Positions 14,607 to 22,795 of a stretch of 39,594 nucleotides of DNA are shown here, in pieces (the first letter of the stretch is position 1; each line of letters opens with the position of its first letter). This DNA comes from JBAXLO01 sp037134755 (GTDB lineage Bacteria > Bacteroidota > Bacteroidia > Bacteroidales > JACABE01): positions 1-39,594 of the forward strand of contig JBAXLO010000013.1 in the NCBI GenBank assembly GCA_037134755.1, given 5' to 3'. A program made the translations under genes and the position numbers. The notes under the pieces were generated by a model that did not search any database, was not told the DNA's origin, and worked only from the letters and a program-made list of their open reading frames with translations.

Positions 14607-17291
14607 ATGAGTAACATATTTAGCCATGATCTTAGTTTTGCTAATGAATTAAACAAAGAGTTTTCTGCGTTTATTAGCCGACAAGACAAGAAGTTCCCCA
14701 AAGATGAAGTTTTAATAATGGATATGCACTGCCATGATTATAATAGTGATGTGCCCGATGAACTTATGGGGCGTATTCTTAACGTGCCTGAAACGTGGCT
14801 TGAGACTGATAAGTTATTAGACACATTAAAAAATCACGGGTGCAATGCCTTTACTATTACTAATCATAACAATGCACGCTCTAGTTTTGAATTAGCTGAT
14901 AGGGGTATTGATGTTCTTACAGCTGCTGAGTTTAGTTGTTTTGTTCCTGATTTTCACGTAGGTATTCATGTATTAACTTATGGTTTTACTAAAGAGCAAG
15001 AAAAGATTTTAAACAAGCTACGTTCTAATTTATATTCTTTTCAGGAATATACTTTTGAAAATAATATACCTACTATTTGGGCTCATCCGCTGTATCATTA
15101 TTCAACTAAGGGGATGCCTCCTATGGATTTCTTTAATAAGTTGTCATTGCTTTTCGAAAGATTTGAAGTTATTAATGGACAGCGTGATACCTGGCAGAAT
15201 ATGTTAGTAAAAACATGGGTTGAAAGTCTTATCCCATCTAAAATTAATGAATTAGCAGATAAATATAAGATTGATCCTGCTAAATATTGTCAGCATCCGT
15301 ATTTAAAATCAATGTCGGGTGGCTCTGATAGTCACATGGGTATCTTTGCAGGACTTACTGGAAATCAACTACATATTAAAGATTTATCTAATAGATTAAA
15401 AACGGAAAAGGTATCAGATCTTGCATTAGAAGCAATCCGAAAAGGAAGAATGGCTCCTTTTGGTTCTATCAATAATAGCGATAAAATGACGATCACTTTC
15501 CTTGATTATTTTATGCAGATTGCTATACATAGTAAAGATCCGGGACTACTTAGAATATTGCTACATAAAGGAACATCAAGAGATAAGATCATTGCTTTAA
15601 TGGTTTCAAATGGTTTTGCTGAACTCAAACGTCATAAAATTACTATGCGTTTTATTGATCTTTTTCATGATTGTTTTCAAGGCATTCCTCCTCATTTTAC
15701 TAAACGTTGGTTTATACCAAGAGTCTATAAACCAATATTTGATAATGCAATGAAGATTGCAGATGTTCGCAATGAAGACCCTCAGAAAACATTAGAAGTG
15801 TTTTCTAATTCTATATATTCTATTTATGATCAGTTAAGCACTATTTTGTCCAATCGTTTGGTAAAGAAGGTGTCATACTTAAATAATGCAGGAATATTAA
15901 ATAATTTTTCTCTTAATGATATAATTGACAGCTTCGAAATGCCAAGTAATATCAGAGCTATTATCGAAAACAGTAAAGGTAAAAAAATTGGCAAGTTTGG
16001 GAAAGGAATGGCTAAAATTAATATAACTGAATTCCTTAATGGTTTATCTTTCCCTTTCCTAACTTCCTCACTTGTTGTTGCTGCCAATTTTACAAGTGCC
16101 AGAGTAATGTATAATACTCGTCCTTTATTGGCTACCTTTGCTAAAGAAATTGGAGGAATTCAACATCCAAAAAGAATTTTATGGCTTACGGATACTTTTG
16201 AGGATAGAAATGGGGTAGCATCTGTTTTAAAATCTCTTCATATTGAGATAAAAAAGAGGAATCTACCTATAGATATTCTTACTTGTAGCAGTAATTTACA
16301 AGCTGATGACCATTTGATTGTAGTGAAACCTAAAGTAGAAATGAACCTCCCTTTTTATCAACAACAACCTCTAAGAATTCCTAATATTCTCGAAATACAC
16401 AAACTATTTCTAGAGGGAGAATATGATCGCATAATTTGTTCTACCGAAGGGCCTATGGGATTCATTTCTATGTTTCTGAAGAATGCGTATCATGTTCCGG
16501 CTTATTTTTATATACATACTGATTGGATTATGTTTGCACGCAAAGCTCTTAATTTTGATGTGCACAATCTTAATCGTTTTCGTCGTTTGTTAAGAGCGTT
16601 TTATGGTGCTTTCGATGGTCTTTTTGTATTAAATACTGATCAGCAGAAATGGCTAACAGGAAATCACATGAATTTTGATCCTGACAATGTATTTTTAACA
16701 GCACATTGGGCTGATGAACAATTTACTCCAAAAAAGAAAGATAAAATTGACGTATTTGGGGTAAAACCTGATGAAACTGTCATTCTTTTTGCTGGTAGAT
16801 TAAGTAGCGAAAAGGGTGTAATGGAACTCCCTTCCATCTACGAAAGTATAAAGAAATCAGGAAGTAATGTTTGTTTTGCTATTGCCGGTACCGGACCTAC
16901 TGAAGCTGAACTTAAGAATGCTTTGCCTGATGCCCGTTATTTAGGTTGGATTGATTCTGATAGACTTGCAGAAGTGTATTCAGCTGCTGATCTATTAATT
17001 CTGCCTTCAAAGTTTGATACTTTTGGTTGTGTTGTTTTGGAGGCTTTTAGTTGTGGTTTGCCCGTGATTGCGTATAAAACCAAAGGACCTAAAGACATAA
17101 TTAATGATGGTGATAATGGTTATCTTGTAACAAATAAAGATAAAATGACTAAAAAGATTATTGAATTTATTAATGATAAAGAATTGCAGGCTAGCATGAA
17201 GATATCAGCACTCGAACGTTCTAAAGTATTTAATGCTGACACTATTTTAAAAGAACTCTTAGAGAATGTTAAACTCCCAATACTATCTTAA
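14607..17291 (+). CDS. PHP-domain/family 4 glycosyltransferase fusion protein
   Basis: This 894-residue protein joins two enzymes. Residues about 36-300 are a PHP-type metallohydrolase: His41 and His43 in 'MDMHCHDYNSD', His87 in 'TITNHNN', Glu108, His117, His121, His160 in 'IWAHPLYHY', and a late 'GGSDSHMG' motif provide a set of metal ligands. Residues about 520-885 are a GT-B glycosyltransferase (GT4): 'ILWLTDTFEDRNGVASVLKS', 'FAGRLSSEKGVMELPSIY', 'EAFSCGLPVIAYKTKG' and the acidic pair in 'DTFGCVVLEAF'. A helical linker of about 200 residues separates them. No membrane segment is evident. It precedes the GH13 gene by 8 bases, so both probably act on one glycan or glycolipid. Substrates are unknown. 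Confidence 0.88.
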   Translation: MSNIFSHDLSFANELNKEFSAFISRQDKKFPKDEVLIMDMHCHDYNSDVPDELMGRILNVPETWLETDKLLDTLKNHGCNAFTITNHNNARSSFELADRGIDVLTAAEFSCFVPDFHVGIHVLTYGFTKEQEKILNKLRSNLYSFQEYTFENNIPTIWAHPLYHYSTKGMPPMDFFNKLSLLFERFEVINGQRDTWQNMLVKTWVESLIPSKINELADKYKIDPAKYCQHPYLKSMSGGSDSHMGIFAGLTGNQLHIKDLSNRLKTEKVSDLALEAIRKGRMAPFGSINNSDKMTITFLDYFMQIAIHSKDPGLLRILLHKGTSRDKIIALMVSNGFAELKRHKITMRFIDLFHDCFQGIPPHFTKRWFIPRVYKPIFDNAMKIADVRNEDPQKTLEVFSNSIYSIYDQLSTILSNRLVKKVSYLNNAGILNNFSLNDIIDSFEMPSNIRAIIENSKGKKIGKFGKGMAKINITEFLNGLSFPFLTSSLVVAANFTSARVMYNTRPLLATFAKEIGGIQHPKRILWLTDTFEDRNGVASVLKSLHIEIKKRNLPIDILTCSSNLQADDHLIVVKPKVEMNLPFYQQQPLRIPNILEIHKLFLEGEYDRIICSTEGPMGFISMFLKNAYHVPAYFYIHTDWIMFARKALNFDVHNLNRFRRLLRAFYGAFDGLFVLNTDQQKWLTGNHMNFDPDNVFLTAHWADEQFTPKKKDKIDVFGVKPDETVILFAGRLSSEKGVMELPSIYESIKKSGSNVCFAIAGTGPTEAELKNALPDARYLGWIDSDRLAEVYSAADLLILPSKFDTFGCVVLEAFSCGLPVIAYKTKGPKDIINDGDNGYLVTNKDKMTKKIIEFINDKELQASMKISALERSKVFNADTILKELLENVKLPILS

Positions 17292-17299
17292 ATTTATAT

Positions 17300-18919
17300 A
17301 TGAATAAAAATACTAACGAATGGGTTTGGTGGAAACATGGGGTTATTTACGAAATCTTTCCTAAAAGTTTTTATGATTCAAATGCTGATGGCACAGGTGA
17401 TATACAAGGCATTATTCTAAAGTTGGATTATCTTTCTTCTTTAGGTATTGATGCTATTTGGTTAACTCCCATCTACGAATCGCCTATGTTTGATTTTGGT
17501 TATGATGTAAGTAATTATCGTGAAATAGATCCTGTGTTTGGAACTTTAAATGATTTTAAGACTTTATTGGTTGAAGCTAATAAACGTAATATCCGTATTA
17601 TTATGGATATGGTTTTAAATCACACTTCTCATTTACATTCTTGGTTTCTCGAATCTAAAAGTTCATTAGATAATCCCAAAAGAGATTGGTATATTTGGAA
17701 GGAAGGTGTTAAAAACAAACCACCTAACAACTGGCTTTCTTCATGGGGTGGTAGTGCTTGGGAAAAAGATGAAACTACCGGATACTATTATTTTCATTCG
17801 TGTATGAAAGAGCAACCCGATCTTAACTGGCGTAATAAAGAAGTAATTGAAGCAGTATTTGATGAAGTTAGATATTGGTTAGATTTGGGTGTTGATGGTT
17901 TTCGATTAGATGTTATCAATTGGATTATTAAAGATAAGCATTTAAGAAACAATCCAAGTTATTCGCGACTCTTAAATATTCAAAGACATTTGTTTGATCG
18001 TAATCGTAAAGGTGCACATCGTATAGCTCGTAAGTTTAGGCTTTTGCTTGATGAATACGAAGACAGAATGGCAGTAGGCGAAGTATTTTCTTTCCCTCCG
18101 GGTAATCCCAAACTATCAGCAAGTTATCTTGGCAAAGGTGATGAATTGAATCTTGCCTTCGACTTTTCGTTAATGTATCGAACCTGGAGTGCTTCTTCTT
18201 TTTATAAATGTATTAAAAAATGGTATAAACTAGTTGCTGATAAAGGTTGGCCGTCCATTGTGTTATCAAGTCATGATTACCCGCGTTCGATAGGTAGATA
18301 TGCAGTGCTCAACAAAACTGATAGATTTAAAAGAGCTAAAGTTGCTGCTGTTTTACAGCTTACTCTTAAAGGAACTCCCTTTATTTATTATGGTGAAGAG
18401 ATAGGTATGACTAATGTATTTATGAAGCCTAGTGAAATAAGTGATCCTTTAGGAAAAAAATTCTGGCCTATATATAAAGGTCGTCAACCTGCCAGAGCTC
18501 CAATGCAATGGACTTCCGAAAAGAATGGTGGTTTTACTTCAGCTGCTGATACCTGGATGAAAATGAATGCAGATTATAAAAAGATAAATGTTGAATCGCA
18601 GCTACATAACGACAAATCATTGCTTAATCTCTATAAAGATTTAATTGAGATACGTAAAAATACTCCAGCATTGTATTCTGGGGAGTTTGAAGCTGTAAAG
18701 AAAGGTAAATCAGGTGTACTTGCTTATTATCGTCTGCATTATTATAGTGATAATGTTTTTGTGGCACTTAACTTTACTTCCTCCATTAAAACCATAAGTG
18801 TAAAAAACACTGATAATTGGAAAGTACTTTTATCAACTCACCGAAATAAAGAAGAAAATGCTACTATTAATGTCTTAAAACTTGCACCTTACGAAGCAAG
18901 TGTATTTGTTAAAGTATAA
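17300..18919 (+). CDS. GH13 alpha-glucosidase (oligo-1,6-glucosidase-like)
   Basis: The 539-residue protein is a GH13 enzyme of the oligo-1,6-glucosidase/alpha-glucosidase type: 'WWKHGVIYEIFPKSFYDSNADGTGDIQG' at the start, 'DMVLNHTS', then the catalytic residues Asp204 (GFRLDVIN, nucleophile), Glu261 (VGEVF, acid/base) and Asp326 (SSHDYPR, stabiliser). 'PFIYYGEEIGM' and 'RAPMQWTSEKNGGFT' are also typical. The 'HDYPR' replaces the usual 'HDQPR/HDNPR'. No signal peptide is present, so it is cytosolic and likely cleaves short alpha-glucosides. It is 8 bases behind the PHP-glycosyltransferase gene. Exact linkage preference (alpha-1,6 versus others) cannot be settled from these motifs. Confidence 0.92.
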   Translation: MNKNTNEWVWWKHGVIYEIFPKSFYDSNADGTGDIQGIILKLDYLSSLGIDAIWLTPIYESPMFDFGYDVSNYREIDPVFGTLNDFKTLLVEANKRNIRIIMDMVLNHTSHLHSWFLESKSSLDNPKRDWYIWKEGVKNKPPNNWLSSWGGSAWEKDETTGYYYFHSCMKEQPDLNWRNKEVIEAVFDEVRYWLDLGVDGFRLDVINWIIKDKHLRNNPSYSRLLNIQRHLFDRNRKGAHRIARKFRLLLDEYEDRMAVGEVFSFPPGNPKLSASYLGKGDELNLAFDFSLMYRTWSASSFYKCIKKWYKLVADKGWPSIVLSSHDYPRSIGRYAVLNKTDRFKRAKVAAVLQLTLKGTPFIYYGEEIGMTNVFMKPSEISDPLGKKFWPIYKGRQPARAPMQWTSEKNGGFTSAADTWMKMNADYKKINVESQLHNDKSLLNLYKDLIEIRKNTPALYSGEFEAVKKGKSGVLAYYRLHYYSDNVFVALNFTSSIKTISVKNTDNWKVLLSTHRNKEENATINVLKLAPYEASVFVKV

Positions 18920-19095
18920 AAACTACCTATTAATCTTTGCCTAAAGATAGTGCCTTTATGTTTGGGTATCCTTAATAATATAATTATATGCTGATATAAG
19001 AGATATTTAATGTGTTCCTTTATATTGAAAACAATGAAGTTAACTGTAAGGTTGTCTATATTTTGTTCATTTACACACCTATAAATGTTTGTACC
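18920..19095. other. Spacer between the GH13 gene and the 21-bp array
   Basis: A small stem (ATCTTT-GCCT-AAAGAT) follows the GH13 gene near 18935 without a T run. A partial repeat unit (AAATGTTTGTACC, 19083-19095) introduces the tandem array. Nothing else was seen. Confidence 0.5.
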
Positions 19096-19326
19096 CTCGA
19101 AACATTTGTTTGCAGCCTCGAAACATTTATTTGCACCCTTGAAACATTTGTTTGTGCTCTTGAAACATTTCTTTGCATCCTTGAAACATTTGTTTGTGCC
19201 CTTGAAACATTTGTTTGCAGCCTCGAAACATTTGTTTGCATCCTTGAAACATTTCTTTGTACCCTTGAAACATTTCTTTGTGCCCTTGAAACATTTCTTT
19301 GCAGCCTTGAAACATTTGTTTGCAAC
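19096..19326. repeat. Tandem array of eleven 21-bp units
   Basis: Eleven contiguous units of the form CTTGAAACATTTGTTTGYRBC run in exact 21-bp register from 19096 to 19326, differing mainly at position 3 (T or C), position 13 (G, C or A) and the last five bases. In units with G at position 13, AAACA-TT-TGTTT is a short dyad. Because 21 is a multiple of 3, several frames stay open and yield artificial heptapeptide repeats such as LETFVCA; I do not regard these as genes. There are no spacers, so it is not a CRISPR. Confidence 0.95.
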
Positions 19327-19689
19327 AAAATAACATACATTGCTAACTAATAGATGAAATTGATTACTAATGAAATAAAAAGTTGTAAGAAAAATAATTC
19401 TTATTTGAGATAAAGACAGATTATATATATGTGATAAGGACTCAGTGCTGCCGTTGGAATTTATTTCAATTTTGTTTCCCGTGACTGGTGGATAAAGAGA
19501 TTTAGTCTTGCGCAGCGATCGAAGCGTGCGGACTCAATTAAAATTTATAAGATGTCATTAAATTGTACATATTTTTTCTCATTAAATGAGATGGAAAAGA
19601 TACAATAAATAGTTTGATTTATCTTACTAATAAAAAAAAAGAAATTTAAACCATTAGTAAAAGAAAAAATTTAGAATAACAGAAATATG
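19327..19689. other. Gene-free segment with a GC-rich island
   Basis: No protein-coding frame is convincing here. Most of the stretch is AT-rich, but 19438-19535 is noticeably richer in G and C and has a foldable segment. CTCAT/ATGAG near 19580 also form a small stem. The orphan terminator that follows suggests an untranslated RNA. Confidence 0.4.
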
Positions 19690-19728
19690 AAGCCCTGCAT
19701 ACTCCATTCAGTATGCAGGGCTTTTTCT
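19438..19728 (+). ncRNA. Candidate untranslated RNA ending in an orphan terminator
   Basis: A GC-rich island in AT-rich DNA contains AGTCTTGCGC (19504-19513), which pairs with GTGCGGACT (19526-19534) with one bulged T and two G-U pairs. About 155 bases downstream is a perfect terminator with no gene ahead of it on the same strand for more than 700 bases. GGACTCA occurs twice, at 19438-19444 and 19530-19536. No matching promoter was recognised. The start given is arbitrary, and the call rests on structure and the otherwise unexplained terminator. Confidence 0.3.
19690..19728 (+). terminator. Orphan Rho-independent terminator
   Basis: AAGCCCTGCATACT (19690-19703) pairs perfectly with AGTATGCAGGGCTT (19710-19723) across a 6-base loop, followed by TTTCTT. 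The T run favours the plus strand. The nearest plus-strand gene upstream ends at 18919, beyond the 21-bp array. Confidence 0.8.
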
Positions 19729-19871
19729 TATATAGTGATATATGAATATAGTAATCAAAATGAAAGTAAATAAAGTGGTTGAAAGGTGGTAGAAGAGAAT
19801 TAGAAATCCATACCTAATCAACAAAAATAGAAATCAGTTTATATTGATTTGGTATTTGTGGTTTAGGCTGA

Positions 19872-20536
19872 TCAAAGATCATTAAAACATTATCTTTTCT
19901 ATATAAATTATTCATTAATACTAAACAAAATGGTTACATCTATAGTGTAGATGAAGAAGTAGGAGAATCTACTCATGGTAGTTTATATTTACATTTAAAT
20001 AATACTTCAGATAAATTAATCTTAGACGAGGGTTTGGTTGCACATCTTACTTATAAAGAGGCAGATTTTAAAACACAACTTGCTTTATTTACAGCAGCAA
20101 TAAGTGATATATCTTTAACAACAACTAATTTAATTGAAAAGAAATTACGTTACATTTATAAAATAGATGCTCAGGATATTGCTAAAGAAATTAATCTTAC
20201 AAATAATCCAGGATTAACTGAAAAAATAGGGTTTAAATTATCATCAACTGATAGAATTATTCATTAGGTTGAAATTGAAGTTATAAATGATGTTACACCT
20301 GGTCAGATAATAGTTATCTTACTAGCTGTAATTGGTGCTTATAACTATAATATTGAATGTACTCAAATAGGCGAAAACGATAAAGCTGATATTATTACTA
20401 TTAGAAATATTACCAATGCCAGAGGAATATTGGATAGTTTTGTATCAGGAGCTAAATATATGTTTAGAGCTCAACCTATCACTTCACGTGATAATGATTC
20501 TGAATAGACAGAATATGTAATGCTTATAGTAAGTTA
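19872..20536 (+). pseudogene. Decayed gene with in-frame stops, possible fibronectin-like C terminus
   Basis: One frame reads coherently from 19872 to 20536 except for TAG codons at 20265 and near 20505. Before the first stop it encodes 'VDEEVGESTHGSLYLHLNN' and 'FKTQLALFTAAISDISLTT', then 'NLTNNPGLTEKIGFKLSST'. After it comes 'VEIEVINDVTPGQIIVILLA', then 'FVSGAKYMFRAQPITSRDND'. The second TAG stands where Trp is expected in a '..SEWTEYV' strand, as in fibronectin-like C termini, a one-base change from TGG. The pattern recalls a family of bacterial proteins with an N-terminal helical part and a C-terminal beta domain, but I cannot name it. No convincing start codon is visible. Confidence 0.5.
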
Positions 20537-20587
20537 AAAGAAGTACTTGAAGTACTTACTTAGCTTACCGTTAGGCAGGAAGTTAAA

Positions 20588-20626
20588 AGTGCCTAAAGTT
20601 GGAATCAATTTTAGGCATTATTGTTT
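20588..20626 (+). terminator. Possible terminator after the decayed gene
   Basis: AGTGCCTAAA (20588-20597) pairs with TTTAGGCATT (20610-20619) with one G-U pair and a 12-base loop. The sequence ATTGTTTT follows. The T run is interrupted, so this is moderate evidence. Confidence 0.45.
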
Positions 20627-20630
20627 TCCT

Positions 20631-20662
20631 AAATCACCAAATCGTCAAATCGACAAATCACT
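20631..20662. repeat. Four tandem 8-bp AAATCRNC-like units
   Basis: AAATCACC, AAATCGTC, AAATCGAC and AAATCACT follow one another without gaps. Short degenerate arrays of this type are common between Bacteroidota genes. This one lies immediately downstream (convergent side) of the DUF4833 gene. Confidence 0.7.
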
Positions 20663-20676
20663 ATATACTATTGTTC

Positions 20677-21231
20677 TTATTGATTTAAAATCTTTTCGTA
20701 AACCGGTTTGCCCGAACGTGCATCATTTCCATAAAGCTCTATAAAGTCAACTTTAGTGTAGGACTTAGGCTTGGCACTGACGAAGATTTTAGTTAATTGT
20801 GCTTCGTTATTATTAATTTTAATCAAAGACTTTACGTTACCTTTTGAGTCAGGAAGCAAAAGAATTTTACGTTTAGCAAAAGCCTTCAATGTAACATATA
20901 CGCAACCTGCTGCACTAGGCTCGGAACTGTATCCATAAGCCATATGGCGTTGCAAATAGTTCAATTCCGAACGCTTACCGGTAGTAGCATAGTCTATCCA
21001 ATAAGCATCTATAGGGTTGCTTATATCAATCTTGCCCCCGGGCAGTATCACGGCATCATAACAAACAGTATTCTTGTTCATATTGCGCTCAATCACAAAC
21101 AAACGTTGTGTTTTTTTGGAAGGATTATCAGGCACAGTCCCTTTAACAGGATAAGTTCCAGCCATACCATTGTAAGTTGACAGATTTAAGTTTGATAAAA
21201 CCAGAAAAGAAAATATAAATAATAGCCTCAT
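20677..21231 (-). CDS. DUF4833 secreted protein
   Basis: The 184-residue product begins with a hydrophobic signal sequence (MRLLFIFSFLVLSNLNLS). The body has the DUF4833 hallmarks: 'RLFVIERNMNKNTVCYDAV', 'DISNPIDAYWIDYATTGKR', 'SELNYLQRHMAYGYSSEP' and a late strand 'TKIFVSAKPKSYTKVDFIEL'. DUF4833 proteins are found mainly in Bacteroidota and have no established role; a periplasmic location is likely. It seems to be a single-gene unit, with the receiver-domain gene upstream in the same direction and a gap of 67 bases between them. Confidence 0.85.
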   Translation of the reverse strand: MRLLFIFSFLVLSNLNLSTYNGMAGTYPVKGTVPDNPSKKTQRLFVIERNMNKNTVCYDAVILPGGKIDISNPIDAYWIDYATTGKRSELNYLQRHMAYGYSSEPSAAGCVYVTLKAFAKRKILLLPDSKGNVKSLIKINNNEAQLTKIFVSAKPKSYTKVDFIELYGNDARSGKPVYEKILNQ

Positions 21232-21257
21232 ACGTAAAACTTAATACCAATTTTGTG

Positions 21258-21265
21258 CAAAATTA
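21258..21265 (-). promoter_or_regulatory. -7 promoter element (TAATTTTG) of the DUF4833 gene
   Basis: On the minus strand TAATTTTG ends at 21258, 27 bases before the DUF4833 start codon. A TTTG lies 24 bases upstream, a longer spacing than usual, so only the -7 box is well supported. Confidence 0.45.
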
Positions 21266-21298
21266 GAAAAAATATCTCACTTTAAAAGCCAAAAAATC

Positions 21299-21712
21299 TT
21301 AAATATGAAACTGAATTACTTGATCATCTGAAGGACTGACTGCGTACTTAAGCCTTCCTTCAATAGCCTCTACTAAAAGATTGCAATCAATAGGTTTGGT
21401 AAATGAATAGTCGATTCCAAATATTTTATTCATACTAACATAAAGTTCGGGATGGGCATACTTACCTCCTCCCGACATAGTTATCAACTTAACACGATTG
21501 GTAAGTTTTTTAATTTTTAATACTAAACCCATCCCATCTTCTTTGGGCATCACAATGTCAGTAACCACTACATCGAAATGAGAGGCCTTAAACTTTTCAA
21601 AAGCATTTACACCATCGTAGGCAGTTTCAACTTCATAACCTATCTTCGAAAGTGCTATTCTGATCGAATTTCTAACATTCGGTTCGTCGTCAACAATTAA
21701 TATTCTTTTCAT
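21299..21712 (-). CDS. Single-domain response regulator (CheY-like receiver)
   Basis: The 137-residue protein is a stand-alone receiver domain: acidic Asp8 and Asp9 (ILIVDDEPNVR), phospho-acceptor Asp52 (VVVTDIVMP), Ser80 (ITMSGGG) and Lys106 (FTKPID). A 15-residue tail follows with no output domain. It has no neighbouring kinase; the PAS kinase at 35146 is far away and has its own regulator. It may act through protein binding, or as a relay or phosphate sink. The gene has its own good promoter at 21788-21758. Confidence 0.93.
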   Translation of the reverse strand: MKRILIVDDEPNVRNSIRIALSKIGYEVETAYDGVNAFEKFKASHFDVVVTDIVMPKEDGMGLVLKIKKLTNRVKLITMSGGGKYAHPELYVSMNKIFGIDYSFTKPIDCNLLVEAIEGRLKYAVSPSDDQVIQFHI

Positions 21713-21757
21713 TTTTATGTAATTTATATATTTAACTTGGTATATCTAATAAAAGTG

Positions 21758-21788
21758 TAAAGATACTACTAATTTTTAATATGGCAAA
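21758..21788 (-). promoter_or_regulatory. Promoter of the stand-alone receiver gene
   Basis: On the minus strand TTTG (21788-21785) is separated by exactly 19 bases from TATCTTTA (21765-21758), one mismatch from TAnnTTTG. The start codon is 46 bases downstream of the -7 box. Confidence 0.55.
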
Positions 21789-21908
21789 ATAAATTTTTAT
21801 TTAGAAGAATATTTAATATAAGTATTTCAATTATTCATGTTTATAAAAACTTACAAATAATATTAATAAAAAATAAAAATAAATTGTAACATTGCGAAAT
21901 ATTTTTAA

Positions 21909-21916
21909 TACTTTTG
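21909..21916 (+). promoter_or_regulatory. -7 promoter element (TACTTTTG) of the outer membrane barrel gene
   Basis: TACTTTTG matches TAnnTTTG. An ATTG lies 22 bases upstream (21883-21886) as a possible weak -33 box. The start codon follows 44 bases downstream. Confidence 0.5.
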
Positions 21917-21960
21917 GATAAATTTTATTTTTATTAATAATAATTTAAAAAACACAATAA

Positions 21961-22713
21961 ATGAAGAAGTTAGTATTGTTATGGGTAGTTGTATTTCTAT
22001 CGTTTTCGAGTTATACAAGAGCTCAAATGGAGTTTAAACCTATAGATTTATCAATTAACACTCCTCAAGAAGCCAATGTTTATAAAAAACATACAGATGG
22101 AAAAACCTTCTTAGGTTTAACTTTTGGTACTTCAATACCATTTGGGGATTATGGTTCTAGCGTCAGTGCCTTAGCAGCAGGCAATATCAACCCGGGTATT
22201 GGAGCAGGCATATTTGCCCGCTACTTTATATCTGATCATTTTGCCTTTGGAGCAAGCTTTGCGTTCTATAAATCAGGCTTAAGTAGTACTTTAACCGCTA
22301 ATTTAGATACTTTGTTCAGAGTAACGGCTATTAATGATACTTTGCAACTATTGTCTACTAGTGGCTCGTCAACATTGTACCCCTTCACTATTAACTTTGA
22401 ATATTTTTTCTCACCACTTAAAAGATTCAAACCTTACGTTGGTCTTGGATTAGGGTTTTATGTAACAGAATATTCAGTTGACGCAGTAACTAACAAAGAA
22501 AAACCAGCTGACTTCAGAAACGTAGAAGCATTATATGGCTCTAATACCGACGAAAGCTTTGGATTGTGTCCATACGTTGGTTTTATGTATGATTTCAACG
22601 AATTGTTAAGTATGAATTTTGACGTGAAGTATAATCAAATATTTTGTTCACCCGCTGCTTCTACTTTATCAGTAAATGTTGGAATAATCTTTAATTTGAG
22701 TTATAAATACTAA
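21961..22713 (+). CDS. Outer membrane beta-barrel protein
   Basis: The 250-residue product has a signal peptide (residues 1-22, ending TRAQ). It then has an alternating pattern of short amphipathic strands with aromatic ends: 'FLGLTFGTSIPFGDYG', 'GAGIFARYFISDHFAFGASF', 'PYVGLGLGFYVTEYS', 'PYVGFMYDFNELLSMNFDVK' and a C-terminal strand ending 'IIFNLSYKY' with a terminal aromatic residue. This is the OmpW/PorT-like small-barrel architecture common in Bacteroidota; the ligand is unknown. It is transcribed alone, away from the receiver gene, with which it shares a 248-base divergent region. Confidence 0.85.
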   Translation: MKKLVLLWVVVFLSFSSYTRAQMEFKPIDLSINTPQEANVYKKHTDGKTFLGLTFGTSIPFGDYGSSVSALAAGNINPGIGAGIFARYFISDHFAFGASFAFYKSGLSSTLTANLDTLFRVTAINDTLQLLSTSGSSTLYPFTINFEYFFSPLKRFKPYVGLGLGFYVTEYSVDAVTNKEKPADFRNVEALYGSNTDESFGLCPYVGFMYDFNELLSMNFDVKYNQIFCSPAASTLSVNVGIIFNLSYKY

Positions 22714-22795
22714 AAGAATCAGTAAGGAAATTACACCTTATCTATACATTAAAATAGAATAGATATAAACTGATTTATTTGTAGGAAAACAATTA

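Noticed and set aside
19012..19350. Open frames on both strands across the 21-bp array, encoding heptapeptide repeats such as LETFVCA
   Set aside because: All arise from a 21-base period that keeps several frames open at once. There is no promoter, signal peptide or non-repeat domain, so a real gene is unlikely.
20547..20744. A 65-residue open frame overlapping the 8-bp array and the end of the DUF4833 gene
   Set aside because: It runs antisense into a secure gene and shows no protein-like composition.
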